The notes beneath the pieces are model-generated. The model was not told the DNA's origin, did no database searches, and saw nothing but the letters and a program-made list of their open reading frames with translations. The translations under genes were made by a program, and so were the position numbers. Below, piece after piece: positions 39,450 through 50,680 of a stretch of DNA of 64,000 nt. This DNA comes from Tigriopus japonicus (Eukaryota > Arthropoda > Copepoda > Harpacticoida > Harpacticidae). Each line of letters starts with the position of its first letter. Position 1 is the stretch's first letter. Location of the stretch: contig CM021314.1 of assembly GCA_010645155.1 (NCBI GenBank), forward strand, positions 1,210,102-1,274,101. The letters run 5' to 3'.

Positions 39450-42400
39450 ATGATCGCCATTCTACTTTCTTTGACCATCGCGGGAGTTTGGGCAGGTAAT
39501 GATTAGAACGGATGCAAGCTATTTCCAAGATATCAAAGGTCCCTTGCCCTCATTTCTCAGGTCCCATGAAGGATTCTCTGGACGGCATGCAACAACTAAT
39601 GACAGGGGATCCCTTTTTCGATCAGCACACCTATGACACCATGATTGGTTGCTTCGATCCCAAACTTGTGGATGCCACCAACGCTCAATGGGCGGGATTT
39701 CTGGAATACGCCCAGGCTGGAGGAAATGAACCGGGTGGCGATCCTTGGCCACCTTGTACTGTAAGAAGACTTGGGAAATTTGATATTTGGGCTTAATTTA
39801 TTTTAATTAGAATTATTTGTCTAGCAAGAAAAATGGTTCGAAAGCAATTGCACCACTCAAGAGTATGGGAACATTCCCATATATGAACCCTGCAATTATG
39901 CATCAAATGTGGCGTACTATCACACGGCCATTGAGCTTTGTAAGCGATCTGATTGGGTCCTCCCGGAAACTGATGGTAAGATTCTACGTATTTAATAGCT
40001 AAAAGTTAAAAGGAGACAAATTTTTTATCGGAATTGTTTTAGTGCAAGGAATGGTGAGAAATTTCGCCATTTTGGCCCAAGGCTCGGCATTTCTTCATGG
40101 CAGTCAAACTCGTGTGGGTGGAGCCGCCGATGTGAGGCTGAATGATCTTTTCACTTACATCGCTTATCAAGCCGCCGTTCAGAACCTGTCGCCTGCCAAC
40201 AATTCCGTGATCTTTCATTTGGGTTACCAAGACAGGTCAAGACTGATTTTGTATCTTTTTGGTTTGGTAAAAGAGGAGAAAGTTTGAAAATGAATTATGT
40301 TTTGCATGAAAGTTACTAATGGAGACCCTACAATTGAGAGTGACCTGAAGCTTACAAATTAGTAATTTGAGGGATTTTGACCCAAGCTTAAAAAATTCGC
40401 CAATAGATGGTGTGAAAAAGAGGGCAAGAACTATCCATGCACTAAACTCACAAGACTTTTCTCTCTACTGGCTTTCACCTTCTGCGCCATCTTTATGGGT
40501 CTATTTCAAGCTTGGGGTTAAATCTTTGGTCGAATTCAAATTTTAACTTCCCACAAACCTGTGTCAATTACTTCTAAAACGTAATTAACGTACCATTACT
40601 TTGATTACAATTACAATTACTTTCCAAAAGTATTCGAATTACATTCAATTACATTTCAATTACATCATTTTTTCAAATACAGCCTGAACTCCTTTCTTTT
40701 CAAGTGCAGAATGTGCAAAGAGCATCACACACCTGTGAGCTTTTTGTGAATCAATTTACACACCGAAAAATATTGGAAAAAATCTGCGAAATTTCTAATC
40801 CCAGAACTTTTTGTATAGGTAAAAATGTAATTGCAATTTGTAATTGAAAAATTTCAATTACATGGACTCAAATATAATTAATTACAATTACTTTGATCTC
40901 AAATGTCATTAATTACAATTACTTGGAAATGTAATTGCAATTACGTGATTGCAATTTCAATTACAATTTCATCACAGGTCTGACTTCTCAAAATGAACAC
41001 CTCACTTTCAGAGCTAGTGCTTTTTTTAGGAGTTATTTTTAGTTTAGGTGTATAGGTTGGCCTTAACTTTAAATCACTAAGTTTATTTTTAACTCGATGG
41101 AATGTAGCTGCGAAGTGGCATGTTTGCGAACTGACGAATTTGTGGATTGTTTAACTCTTGATTTCGCCATATTTACGACACTTGACTGACAATTCCTAAA
41201 AATTGTGTTTTTAGGCCTCTGACTGCTCTGGAGCTGACAGATACCATCATGGATATGTATTTGAATGATCCCGTGGCCACATGGGGGGATCGTCTTTATG
41301 CCCTCGATTTTCCACCAATTCGAGTAGGTATGTGTGGGTTTTTTGCCACAGCACTCCAACTCACCATCGAGGATGACTTGATGGACCAAATTGTGGAATT
41401 TTTGGTCAATTCCTTCGACGGGTACATCTAATTTATTCATTTTTGTCATAAGGTTATTGTTTTTATCCATCCTTCGTTATGATGTAGATTTGATGAAGAA
41501 ATGAAAGAGTTTTGCTTGCTGACTTTCATCCCTGAGATGCGTCAAACCATTGGTCACATTGAGCTTCCAGAAGAAGACAAGCTAAAGTTTGCGGGTTTAT
41601 TGGAGGGAACCTTAATGAAGCTCCTCTTTTCGTTTGTGTGGCAGGTATTCTATGTCATTTAGGCATTCTAAAAATGTGTCTTTTGGTGCTTGCCAGATTT
41701 CAAACACTCGTCTTTTCTTTGATTTCTCCGATAATATCACAGATATGGATAGATACGACATATTAAGCTGGACACGTGTTTCACTTTGAAGGACATATCA
41801 CTGGTTGCTAATGCTATTTCATAGTAAGGGGGTGAGACATGGCGTAGTGCGTACTGCGTCGGGTTGTCGTGCGGATAGCCGGGGTTCAATCCGGGCAAAC
41901 TGCCNNNNNNNNNNNNNNNNNNNNNNNNNNNNNNNNNNNNNNNNNNNNNNNNNNNNNNNNNNNNNNNNNNNNNNNNNNNNNNNNNNNNNNNNNNNNNNNN
42001 NNNNNNNNNNNNNNNNNNNNNNNNNNNNNNNNNNNNNNNNNNNNNNNNNNNNNNNNNNNNNNNNNNNNNNNNNNNNNNNNNNNNNNNNNNNNNNNNNNNN
42101 NNNNNNNNNNNNNNNNNNNNNNNNNNNNNNNNNNNNNNNNNNNNNNNNNNNNNNNNNNNNNNNNNNNNNNNNNNNNNNNNNNNNNNNNNNNNNNNNNNNN
42201 NNNNNNNNNNNNNNNNNNNNNNNNNNNNNNNNNNNNNNNNNNNNNNNNNNNNNNNNNNCCGAGGGTGAGGTAAAAATTAATGCTTGTTGGCTTGTCCAAG
42301 TGGAGCGGCAATATCCCCATATGGCGGACAGCCTCTATCAGATCGCAGGTGCGAAGCTGCGTTCTGACTCCTTAACAAACAAACAAACAAACAAACAAAC

Positions 42401-42978
42401 AAGCTATTTCATAGCATTCAGTCACAGCAGGCGATCAAATATGTTCAAGCAAGAATCTTGTGTTACAGTTTCATCATTTTTGGAAATACTGAGCCAATAC
42501 TCTAGGGAAATCCAACAATTTTTCACGCAACCTTTTCTAATCTACTGCTGCTAGTTGTCCTTCAGAACACAGCATTGTGTCGAATCTGTGAATATCTGTG
42601 GATAAAATGCCAAGCGGATTACCAGTTGGTCAAAAGACAGACACTTTTGTTAAAATTAAAATCCATTGCCCAGACATTTCACTAGAGCAATGTCTCTTTC
42701 AGGAAGAAGAGCTCTTCTCCGGCCCCACGTTCCTAGACCCTGATTTCAACGCCTGGGGAGCTTCGTTCTTACCCACGTTCAATGATCTGGCCAACTCATT
42801 ACACAATCTGACTTACTTCAATCCCGACCATCAACACGGCATTGGAATCTATCCCGGAGAGACCTGGTGCAATCCGGTGATCCCACATGCCAAATGGCAT
42901 TTGGAGACCTCAATCGCACTGGCTGACTTTGCCGTTGTGGCCAACGAAATGTACAAAATCTTTGAAGTCTATATCTAA
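39450..42978 (+). CDS. unrecognised secreted protein, tandem copy A
   Basis: Seven exons: 39450-39495, 39561-39760, 39825-39975, 40043-40235, 41215-41421, 41488-41644, 42703-42978. All junctions are GT-AG and in phase, giving 409 residues. Exon 1 is a signal peptide (MIAILLSLTIAGVWA). The rest is about 390 residues with eight spaced cysteines and sequons at NCT, NNS and NLT, consistent with a folded extracellular glycoprotein. Conserved blocks shared with copy B include GCFDPKLVDATNAQWAGF, GSQTRVGGAADVRLND and NPDHQHGIGIYPGETWCNP. I do not recognise the family and give no function. Intron 6 contains a SINE-like repeat and an assembly gap, so an undetected exon there cannot be excluded, but copy B has none. 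Confidence 0.85.
40555..40985. repeat. AATTACA-rich element in intron 4 of copy A
   Basis: The segment is dominated by short variants of AATTAC and GTAATTG on both strands and is bounded by inverted ACCTGTG/CACAGGT words (ACCTGTGTCAATTAC on the left, TCATCACAGGT on the right). A related AATTACA-rich stretch occurs at 49395-50115 and also ends at GACACAGGTC. This fits a low-complexity MITE-like repeat; boundaries are approximate. Confidence 0.5.
41826..42402 (+). repeat. tRNA-derived SINE-like copy (family 2) interrupted by an assembly gap
   Basis: The left part has an A-box-like TGGCGTAGTGCGTA and a B-box GGGGTTCAATCC about 45 bases later, as in a tRNA-derived SINE head. The right part, after 354 unknown bases, ends in an (AAAC)n tail, the usual kind of SINE 3' end. 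It lies inside intron 6 of copy A. The true length across the gap is unknown. Confidence 0.5.
41905..42258. other. assembly gap (354 N)
   Basis: Unknown bases within the SINE-like repeat of intron 6. A collapsed or misassembled repeat is the likely cause. The translated frames that run across it are artefacts. Confidence 0.99.
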
Positions 42979-45017
42979 GTGAAATGTCTCATGGCAAAAT
43001 AGAACAGCCTTGCAAATGAGATATTACATTGTTATTTCTCGGTATCAATGCCACACTAGAAGGCATATGATCTTATTTTTTACGTGAATTATAAAGATAA
43101 CGACGAGTAAAAGAATGAAGAAATGAGAAAATGCCCTGACATTTATTTCAAGCAGACATTGTTTTTTTGACATAATTGTACAGACCTATTTATTGTGTAG
43201 ACCATTTTTAAAGGATTGAATTGATTTCTGTAACTTCATAAAATCTTCTGATGAGTTAAATATTGGGTAAAGATTGCGGTGCACATACTTTAGATTACAT
43301 GCCGATGCAGAGAGTCAAAGCAAAAATAGAATCCCTTCCAATCTCACAGATGCTTTTGAGGTAGTTTGTCTTTCAGTAAAGATAACAGATTGATGGACAT
43401 TGTACATACTTTTGGTGTCTCTCCAGATTCGAGATTTCTCTTGCCCCTTATTTTCTGGTAACATGGTTTTTTGCAATAGATGTAGAGGTAAAAATGCAAT
43501 ATTAATCAGTTTATGTGACAATAAAATAAAACATAAATGTAAAGGCTTCCAAGGAAGAAATTGCTATATCAAAAGTAAGCATGCTTGAGCATTAAAAAAA
43601 ACACTATTGAATTTCTCTTTCCAAGGTGCCAATAGAAACCACGGAGCCTCAATATTTGGGACTGTTTCTTTAAAAAGGCTTGCTATAATCGCTTAAATCC
43701 TTGTTTTTGCGCATAAATTAAACTGCAGTGTCATCAAAATGGTTGTTCACCTTCACCAGACTTTAGATTCACCTTTAGTACATGATTTAGTTAACTTGAG
43801 TTGTCTTGCAATCCTGAATGAATGCGTACTTTAGGTTCAAGCCTATCTCCAAGGGAAATTATTATTAGGTGCGGTTTTATGCAAATATTTCCTATCACTT
43901 TGTTTATTGACAGAATAGTTAAAAAGAATTCACAACGTTCTTGAGTCCCATAGCCAAAATCAGACATCGAATATTAGTTAGCCCGATAGAGGACACTAAA
44001 TGCCCTGTATTATAATGATTTGAAAGTTAGTCAATCTTTAAATGTTTCCAGGAAATGCTAAGTATTCAAGAATCAAAATCAAACCATTGAGTTATTCGTA
44101 TTAAATAAAAACCAAGGAGGCTTTAGTAGACATATCGCCACCTTTGACTACATGGAAGACTGGTAAAATCTTCTGATTTTCGCATAACTTTATCTTTATT
44201 GATCTTTTTTCGCAATCATAATGAGCAACAAATTACATGGGATCCCAAATTTGACAAAATTTGACTAAAACTGCTTCGTTTTGGTGAGCTTAGGATTGTT
44301 TTTAGACACACTCGGTTTGTTTGAAATTGATTAATCTAGTCAACAAGTGGCGACTCCATGAGAAAAATAAACATCGTTAAGGACACTCCATTGTGTAAGT
44401 CAAGAAATTGTTGCTATCGTGGGTATGTATGGCTGTGACATGACAATTGAGCGCCCCTAAAATCCTGTTTGAAGCCTCAAATGACCCAAAAAGGGCTTAA
44501 AACATGTTCCCCACAAAAATATGGCAAATACTAGGTTTTCATAGTGCACAGAAAATGAAATTGAGAAAAGCAAATATCACGGAAATGGTGTAAGTCCCAA
44601 TTTAGTATCAGGCTTTATTTTATCAATGCAATATATACCTATTTATGTAGGATAAGTGAGCATCGAGTTCCTAAGGTGTTGAAAAGCCTTGCTATTTTCG
44701 TAGCATTTGCCAGTTTTTTGTTAAAGTATTAGAAAATTTAATTAGTTTCTTGCACTATTTCAAAAGAAAATAACTTTGACAAAGATTGAGCAAAATTTTG
44801 AAAGTATTTCATTTTGAAGAAATTTAATTCAGGAATCAATGACAACACATTTCATTTATCACTGACTCTTCAAGATCTATCTGGTTATCTAGATAAAAAG
44901 AGTCAAAGAACTTAATGATCAATTTGCCGTGTCTGATCGCATTCACCTTCTGCTCAAACATAAATCAGCCAGTGACAATACGTGTGTTCTTGAGTGTTGA
45001 AGGAGGTTCAAGTGTAA
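42979..45017. other. spacer between the tandem copies
   Basis: About 2 kb, A+T-rich, with no coding sequence I can support. An AATAAA at 43520-43525 is a possible but distant polyadenylation site for copy A. Short open frames at 43315-43588 are overlapping and unsupported. The spacer should contain the promoter of copy B. Confidence 0.5.
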
Positions 45018-48000
45018 TGACAAAAATACTACTAGTTACTACCTTAACGTTCGTGGGGGCTTGGGCGGGTATTTGATGCAAGACGGGGTGTTTCCAAAAA
45101 AAGGTATCTAACATTCTTAGCTGTCATTTCATAGGTCCTATGAAGGATTCTCTGGACGGCATGCAACAACTAATGACGGGGGACCCCTTTTTCGATCAGC
45201 ACACCTATGACACCATGATTGGTTGCTTTGATCCCAAACTTGTGGATGCCACCAACGCTCAATGGGCGGGATTTCTGGAATACGCCCAGGCTGGAGGAAA
45301 TGAACTGGGTGGCGATCCTTGGCCACCTTGTGAGGTAGTAAATGTTGGAAACTTCCTGGAGTTGACTAAAAATAGTATGAACCTAACTTTTCATGCAGGA
45401 GAGGAAATGGTTCGAGAGCAATTGCACCACTCAAGAGTATGGGAACATTCCTATATATGAACCCTGCAATTATGCATCAAATGTGGCGTACTATCACACG
45501 GCCATTGAGCTTTGTAAGCGATCTGATTGGGTCATCCCGGAGACTGATGGTAAGATTCTACTTATTTAATAGCTAAAAGTTAAAAGGAGACAATTTTTTA
45601 TCGGAATTGTTTTAGTGCAAGGAATGGTGAGAAATTTCGCCATTTTGGCCCAAGGCTCGGCTTTTCTTCATGGCAGTCAAACTCGTGTGGGTGGAGCCGC
45701 CGATGTGAGGCTGAATGATCTTTTCACTTACATCGCTTATCAAGCCGCCGTCCAGAACTTATCCCCCGCCAATAAGTCTGTGATCTTTCATTTGGGCTAC
45801 CAAGACAGGTTAGTACTGGTTTTGTCAAGTTTTTGGATCACCAAATCTGCCAAATTTGTTGAAAACAAATGAAAAAGAAAATGAATGAACACGCAAAAAG
45901 TGTCATCAAGGAGAAGAAAAGTGCAACAAAATGAGTTGATGCACTGGAACAATTATATCAAACAGTACTTATGTAAATGACTAGGTTTTGATTTGAACAA
46001 GATTTTCTTCGGCCAAAAAAAAAGTGCTTAAAAATTGATCAAACTCGGAAAATAATTGATCAAACCATAAAACAATTGATCACAAACATAGTAATTGATG
46101 AAAACTAAACGATAATTGATCAAAACCATAAAATAATTGATCTAAACTATAATGTATTAGATCAAAACATATAACTGTATATCAAAACCAAAAAAATGAC
46201 TACATAATGGAGAAAGGTAAAATAATCTGAATATTTCGACTTTAAAATGGCCATGAAAAGTTGAATAGTAGCTGTCAGATATTGAAGGACCATGATAAAG
46301 CTGACGTAATAGTACCTCGGATTGCATGAGAAGAGAATGCATCAGTTTACTTGTATTTCATGATCAAAGGAGTAAGTTCAATTGTATTTTGGACTTTGAC
46401 AAATGAAGACCTTCCGAACATCACAGTAGCAAAGTGCTTGAAGCAAAAATGCATCCATGTGGATGCTTAAAGGCCCAAAAACTTAAATTTTGCATAAAAG
46501 GGAGAAAAAATAATTAATCAATTTTTCAAATCCAAATCCAGGGCCTCTAAATGACTGATGGTTCTCCATTAAGTGCAAACAATTTGCAACAAAGTTTTGC
46601 TTCCGTGTACTGGAGAGGCTCACTAAATAACGGATGTTTCAAAAGAAACAGAAGGGCTAACTATATTATCTATGACCTGGGAACAAAACCAAAAATGAAT
46701 CTCACCTTTATTGCATGACATTGGCCAAACACTTGACTTTAAGCGGCAGAAATTTTCCTTAATAAAAAATCCCTTAATTCAAGATGGAAGCAACAATAAT
46801 TTTTCCCGTAGATGGTCATTTTTGACAACAGAGCGTTTGCGACTCCAACTTTTTTCCCCGAAATTTGGTCATATTGGGGAACATAAAGGGAGTAAAAGCA
46901 CATGTATCTTAAGAAGTATTAACTGCCGGGTCTTTTCGATCTTTGTACATTTTTTCTAAGATCAACCATTTCTGAGTTACGGACAGGATTTGTTGTTCCA
47001 TTTCTTATGAATCTCTCGGCGGAAAGACAAAAAAGTTCATTGGTTGTCACAACGGTTCATCTAAAAAGTTCACATAATGACGAAACAAAATTTCTACGTT
47101 TTTTGAACCCAATTAAACGTCAGAATTTTGCCCTTAGACCTCTGACTGCTCTTGAGCTAACCGACACTATCATGGATATGTATTTAAACGATCCTGTGGC
47201 CACGTGGGGCGACCGTCTTTATGCTCTGGATTTCCCCAAGATTCGAATTGGCATGTGTAGTTTTTTCGCCACGGCCCTCCAGCTCACTTTTGAGGAGGAA
47301 ATAATGGACCAAATTGTCGAGGTTTTGGTCAACTCATTCTCAGGGTACGTGATGCTATTCTGAAGGATTAAGAGAGGCGAATGTCGTATGCTTGAGCATT
47401 ATGGTGATGGTTGTACCTAATCATGGCTAAGAAGGAGAAGTATATGGTCCTATATTTCTGAAAATGATGTGAAAATTCTTCTGTTTACATGAACTTTATT
47501 CAGATTTGATGAGGAAATGAAGGAATTTTGCGTGAACACTTTTATCCCTGAGTTGCGACAAACAATTGGTCACATTGAGCTTCCAGAAGAAGAGAAGCAA
47601 AACTTCCTCGCTCTATTCGAAGGAACGGCTTTGAAACTCATCTTTTCGTTCGTGTGGCAGGTTAGTCTCGATTTTTTAAAGCAACCGTTTTCATAGACAC
47701 AAATGCTTCAATGTTCAGTGGTTCAACTTCCACATATCAAATATAATATTTTCAGGAACAAGTTCTTTTCTCCGGTCCCACGTTCCTTGACCCTGATTTC
47801 AACGCCTGGGGAGCTTCGTTCCTACCCACGTTCAATGACCTGGCCAACTCGCTCCACAATCTGACCTACTTCAATCCCGACCATCAACACGGTATTGGAA
47901 TCTATCCCGGAGAGACCTGGTGCAATCCCGTGATCCCACACGCCAAATGGCATTTGGAGACCTCAATCGCTTTGGCTGACTTTGCTGTCATGGCCAACGA

Positions 48001-48031
48001 AATGTACAAAATATTTGAAGCTTATGCCTAA
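45018..48031 (+). CDS. unrecognised secreted protein, tandem copy B
   Basis: Seven exons: 45018-45069, 45135-45334, 45399-45549, 45616-45808, 47138-47344, 47504-47660, 47756-48031. Exons 2-7 have exactly the same lengths (200, 151, 193, 207, 157, 276) and phases as copy A. The product is 411 residues with its own signal peptide (MTKILLVTTLTFVGAWA). Exons 2-4 and 7 are nearly identical to copy A, while exons 1, 5 and 6 are clearly diverged (for example EEEKQNFLALFEG against EEDKLKFAGLLEG). The cysteines are conserved; the NNS sequon of copy A is NKS here. An AATAAA at 48051-48056 follows the stop. The sequence shows an intact recent paralogue; its function is unknown to me. Confidence 0.87.
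46031..46190. repeat. degenerate tandem repeat of AATTGATCAAAACCATAAA
   Basis: About seven imperfect copies of a unit of roughly 20-25 bases built on ATTGATCAAA. It lies in intron 4 of copy B. Intron 4 of copy A instead carries the AATTACA-rich element, so the homologous introns have been expanded by different repeats. Confidence 0.7.
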
Positions 48032-48050
48032 TTCGATCAACCAATACATA

Positions 48051-48056
48051 AATAAA
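48051..48056 (+). promoter_or_regulatory. polyadenylation signal of copy B
   Basis: AATAAA lies 20 bases after the stop codon of copy B, in ACATAAATAAAAAACG. It is the first such signal downstream. Confidence 0.55.
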
Positions 48057-48954
48057 AAACGATGAAAATCAGGGAGGGTTTCTCCGCCGTAAGCCTGTGC
48101 CTAAATCTTTAATGAAGAAAAAAAGTGTCTGTGGGAGCTTCATTATTCCTTTACCAAAGGTGAATGAAGTGGGGCAAATTGTCCTTTTCCTTGAAACCAT
48201 GGGGCAAAGGCATCCATGAAGAGAACAAGTATTGCATCTTGTCGTTTACATTAAGAATGCGAATTTCTCACCTGTTTCGGAGCCTATTTGGAGGCCTTGA
48301 TTTTTTTTGCTTGTGGACCTTCTGACCATCACAGCCCTAAAAAATTATATTGCCAACAAGAAGGCTGATCCCAATTCCTGTTGTCATGGCACAAAATTCA
48401 TCCATTGTTAGCCAGACCAAGATCCTCTGAGCTAGTTTTCAGAGAAAATGGGACAGGGCATATGTCTTGAATAGATTGTGCTAGAAAGTTTAGCAAACAG
48501 GATAAGGTAGCGTCAGCGGAATAGGGGGTTCACGAAGTTGAAAATCGGATTGGTCCATTTTAAGACTATTATGTCATTAATGCCAAGAAATACTTAACTG
48601 CATTGAGATTTGAAAGAGGATTGGTCCATTTTTTACCATGAACGTTCCCATAATTAGCGTATTTGCGGGCTGCCACAAGATCTAGCATTGTCTTGTTTCA
48701 AAAGACTGCCGCCTGATCACAGTTTAGGATACTGTCTGTTTATACGTACTAGCGTGACTATCACCATTGTCACTAAATTGTTCACAATCTGAATGTTCTC
48801 ATTTGTCCGGATTTTTATTTGGTCAAATAGACTCTCATGTCCATGATGGGTACTTTTCAAATAGCCTACAAGACCATTTTCCCTATTTTTCCACATTGTG
48901 CTTCCATCCAGTACCTCCAGAGAGATAATAAAAAAACCGCTATTATTTTTTAAG

Positions 48955-49180
48955 GAAGCGCAATTTACAACTTAACATGTCAACATTTTCACGCAAACTA
49001 GGCCCCAAAAAGCGCTAAATTGGGGCAAAAACGCAAGATGTGGCTGTTTCAATCCCTTCACCCATTAGGCCTAAAATCAGTGCCACCAGATAGATCAAGT
49101 GAAAAAGCTCCGTCAGTTTTTTAAAGCGCAAGTTACCCTAAAAAGTATCAATTACTTCGCGCAAACTAGACCCCGAAAAG
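48955..49180 (+). repeat. imperfect direct duplication
   Basis: Two copies, about 48955-49015 and 49125-49180, share the order AAGCGCAA..TTAC, CGCAAACTAG, CCCC, AAAAAG/GGC. They are diverged and may be fragments of one unidentified repeat family. Confidence 0.4.
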
Positions 49181-49394
49181 GGCAATATACTGTATATAGA
49201 TTCTGCATACAATGAAGTGTCATCCTTTTAACTCGTATTATGAAAAAATAGTGAATGAGAGCTGAAAACTCACCTTTTAAACTGGTCTCAAAAATATTCA
49301 AAAATGATCTCCCAGCGTCAAAACTATGATGCTAACATTCATTTTTTGGCATGAAAAGGTCAGTCCGATTCTTGTTTTCATCACCCTCGTACAA

Positions 49395-50115
49395 TTGCAA
49401 TCACTTTGTCGAAAAACTTATTCAATTACAATTACGTTGTCGAAAAATGTAATTAATTACAATTACATCATCAGAAAAGAAAATTGACTTCAATTTGGGT
49501 CAATTTCATTTTTCACATATTACAAAGAGACATTTGCTTGCTCAGAACAATGAAAGCAAAAATTACTGTGGTCCACAAGCAAATCTGTGATGCAATTGTA
49601 ATTACATTTGTTGTTGTTTTTGCGGATTTTTCTACTACCGCTACAAGCAATGCGATTCCTTGTAAACAAGGATTTCTCCCGACAGCTTCAATCCGATCCC
49701 CAACAGGATTCGAACCTACGCCGTCTGGGGAAGCTCTTACACTCGTACGCATAAGTACGCGCGGCCACTCTGGCTTCCTTTACATTTCCAAAAAAAGTAA
49801 TTGTGATTGTAACTAGAAACATTTGAAAATTAATTGACACAGGTCCGTCCAGAAGTAACTACAATAATTATGGCGAAAAATTATGGCGAAAAATTATGGC
49901 TTAGGTGCGTGGCGTGACAAGAACTATTTGTGAGTGCATCAAATTAATTCCCCAGAGATTTGTTCCTCTAAGTGATAAATTAGTCACCATTGTCAATGGA
50001 GCATTAAAAAAAGTAATTGGTAATTTCACTACTTTGTAATTGACAATTCATATATTACACAGCCAAAATGAATTGCACCTACTTGGCTCAAACGCGTTAC
50101 TATTTCAATTACAAT
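49395..50115. repeat. second AATTACA-rich low-complexity stretch
   Basis: Repeated AATTACAATTAC and GTAATTG words, interrupted by a SINE-like insertion at 49690-49785. The sequence near 49836 (AATTGACACAGGTC) is the reverse complement of the left end of the element at 40555, which links the two stretches. Confidence 0.45.
49690..49785 (-). repeat. tRNA-like SINE head (family 3)
   Basis: On the minus strand GCCAGAGTGGCCGCGCGTAC resembles an A box, and TAGGTTCGAATCC is a perfect B box with a matching T-arm stem. The 5' and 3' ends do not form a seven-base-pair acceptor stem, and the spacing is not that of a functional tRNA. It sits inside an AATTACA-rich repeat. Confidence 0.45.
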
Positions 50116-50680
50116 GATTTCCCAACTTCGGTTTTCGGGTGTGAGAGATTATCTCTTATATCTAAAATCATTTGAGTCCCGGATTGCCTCAGCTGGATTT
50201 TGAACGAGGCGCACATTCCTCTGACGTCACAAGGCAAGTTGAACACATCAGCTTTTGCAACACACACATACACGTAGACTCTCAAGTCTCCTGCTTCCAA
50301 CCGAGTAGGCTTGCTGCCTGGTCAGAAGTCCAGCCAACATTTTCCGGCCGCATGTGGCCCGTTTTAAGCTTTGGAGGTCCGAAAAGAAAGCGTTGAAAAT
50401 TAAAAATGAGTATTTAAAGCAAAGTTGAAAAACGTGTGGCGTGAATTGTTTTATTGTCCCTACTCTTCGCCCATTGGAGTAGATAAGAAATCTGACCCAA
50501 AACTGATTCAATCAAAGGGCAGCCCTGACAGCAATGACAGTGAGAGAGAGGTTGCGTGTTCCGTCAAACGGAGAAAGATCACTCATTCACTCATTGGTAA
50601 AATTGGTCTGTCGTTTGTGATCTCAACTTGGCATCCTTTGTCTCTTCTCAAGAGGACTTCGAAACCGACGGAAAAGAACC

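Larger units (their letters stand above)
48057..50680. other. intergenic stretch with repeats
   Basis: No supported gene. It contains a duplicated segment (48955-49180), an AATTACA-rich stretch (49395-50115), a SINE-like head on the minus strand (49690-49785), and three copies of AATTATGGCGAAA at about 49868-49900. The final few hundred bases should include the Sec22 promoter. Confidence 0.5.

Noticed and set aside
41805..42554. long open frames across 41869-42554
   Set aside because: They run through unknown bases, so the frames are artefacts of the gap.
49690..49785. possible tRNA gene on the minus strand
   Set aside because: The B box and T arm are good, but the acceptor stem ends do not pair and the spacing is wrong, so a SINE head fits better.
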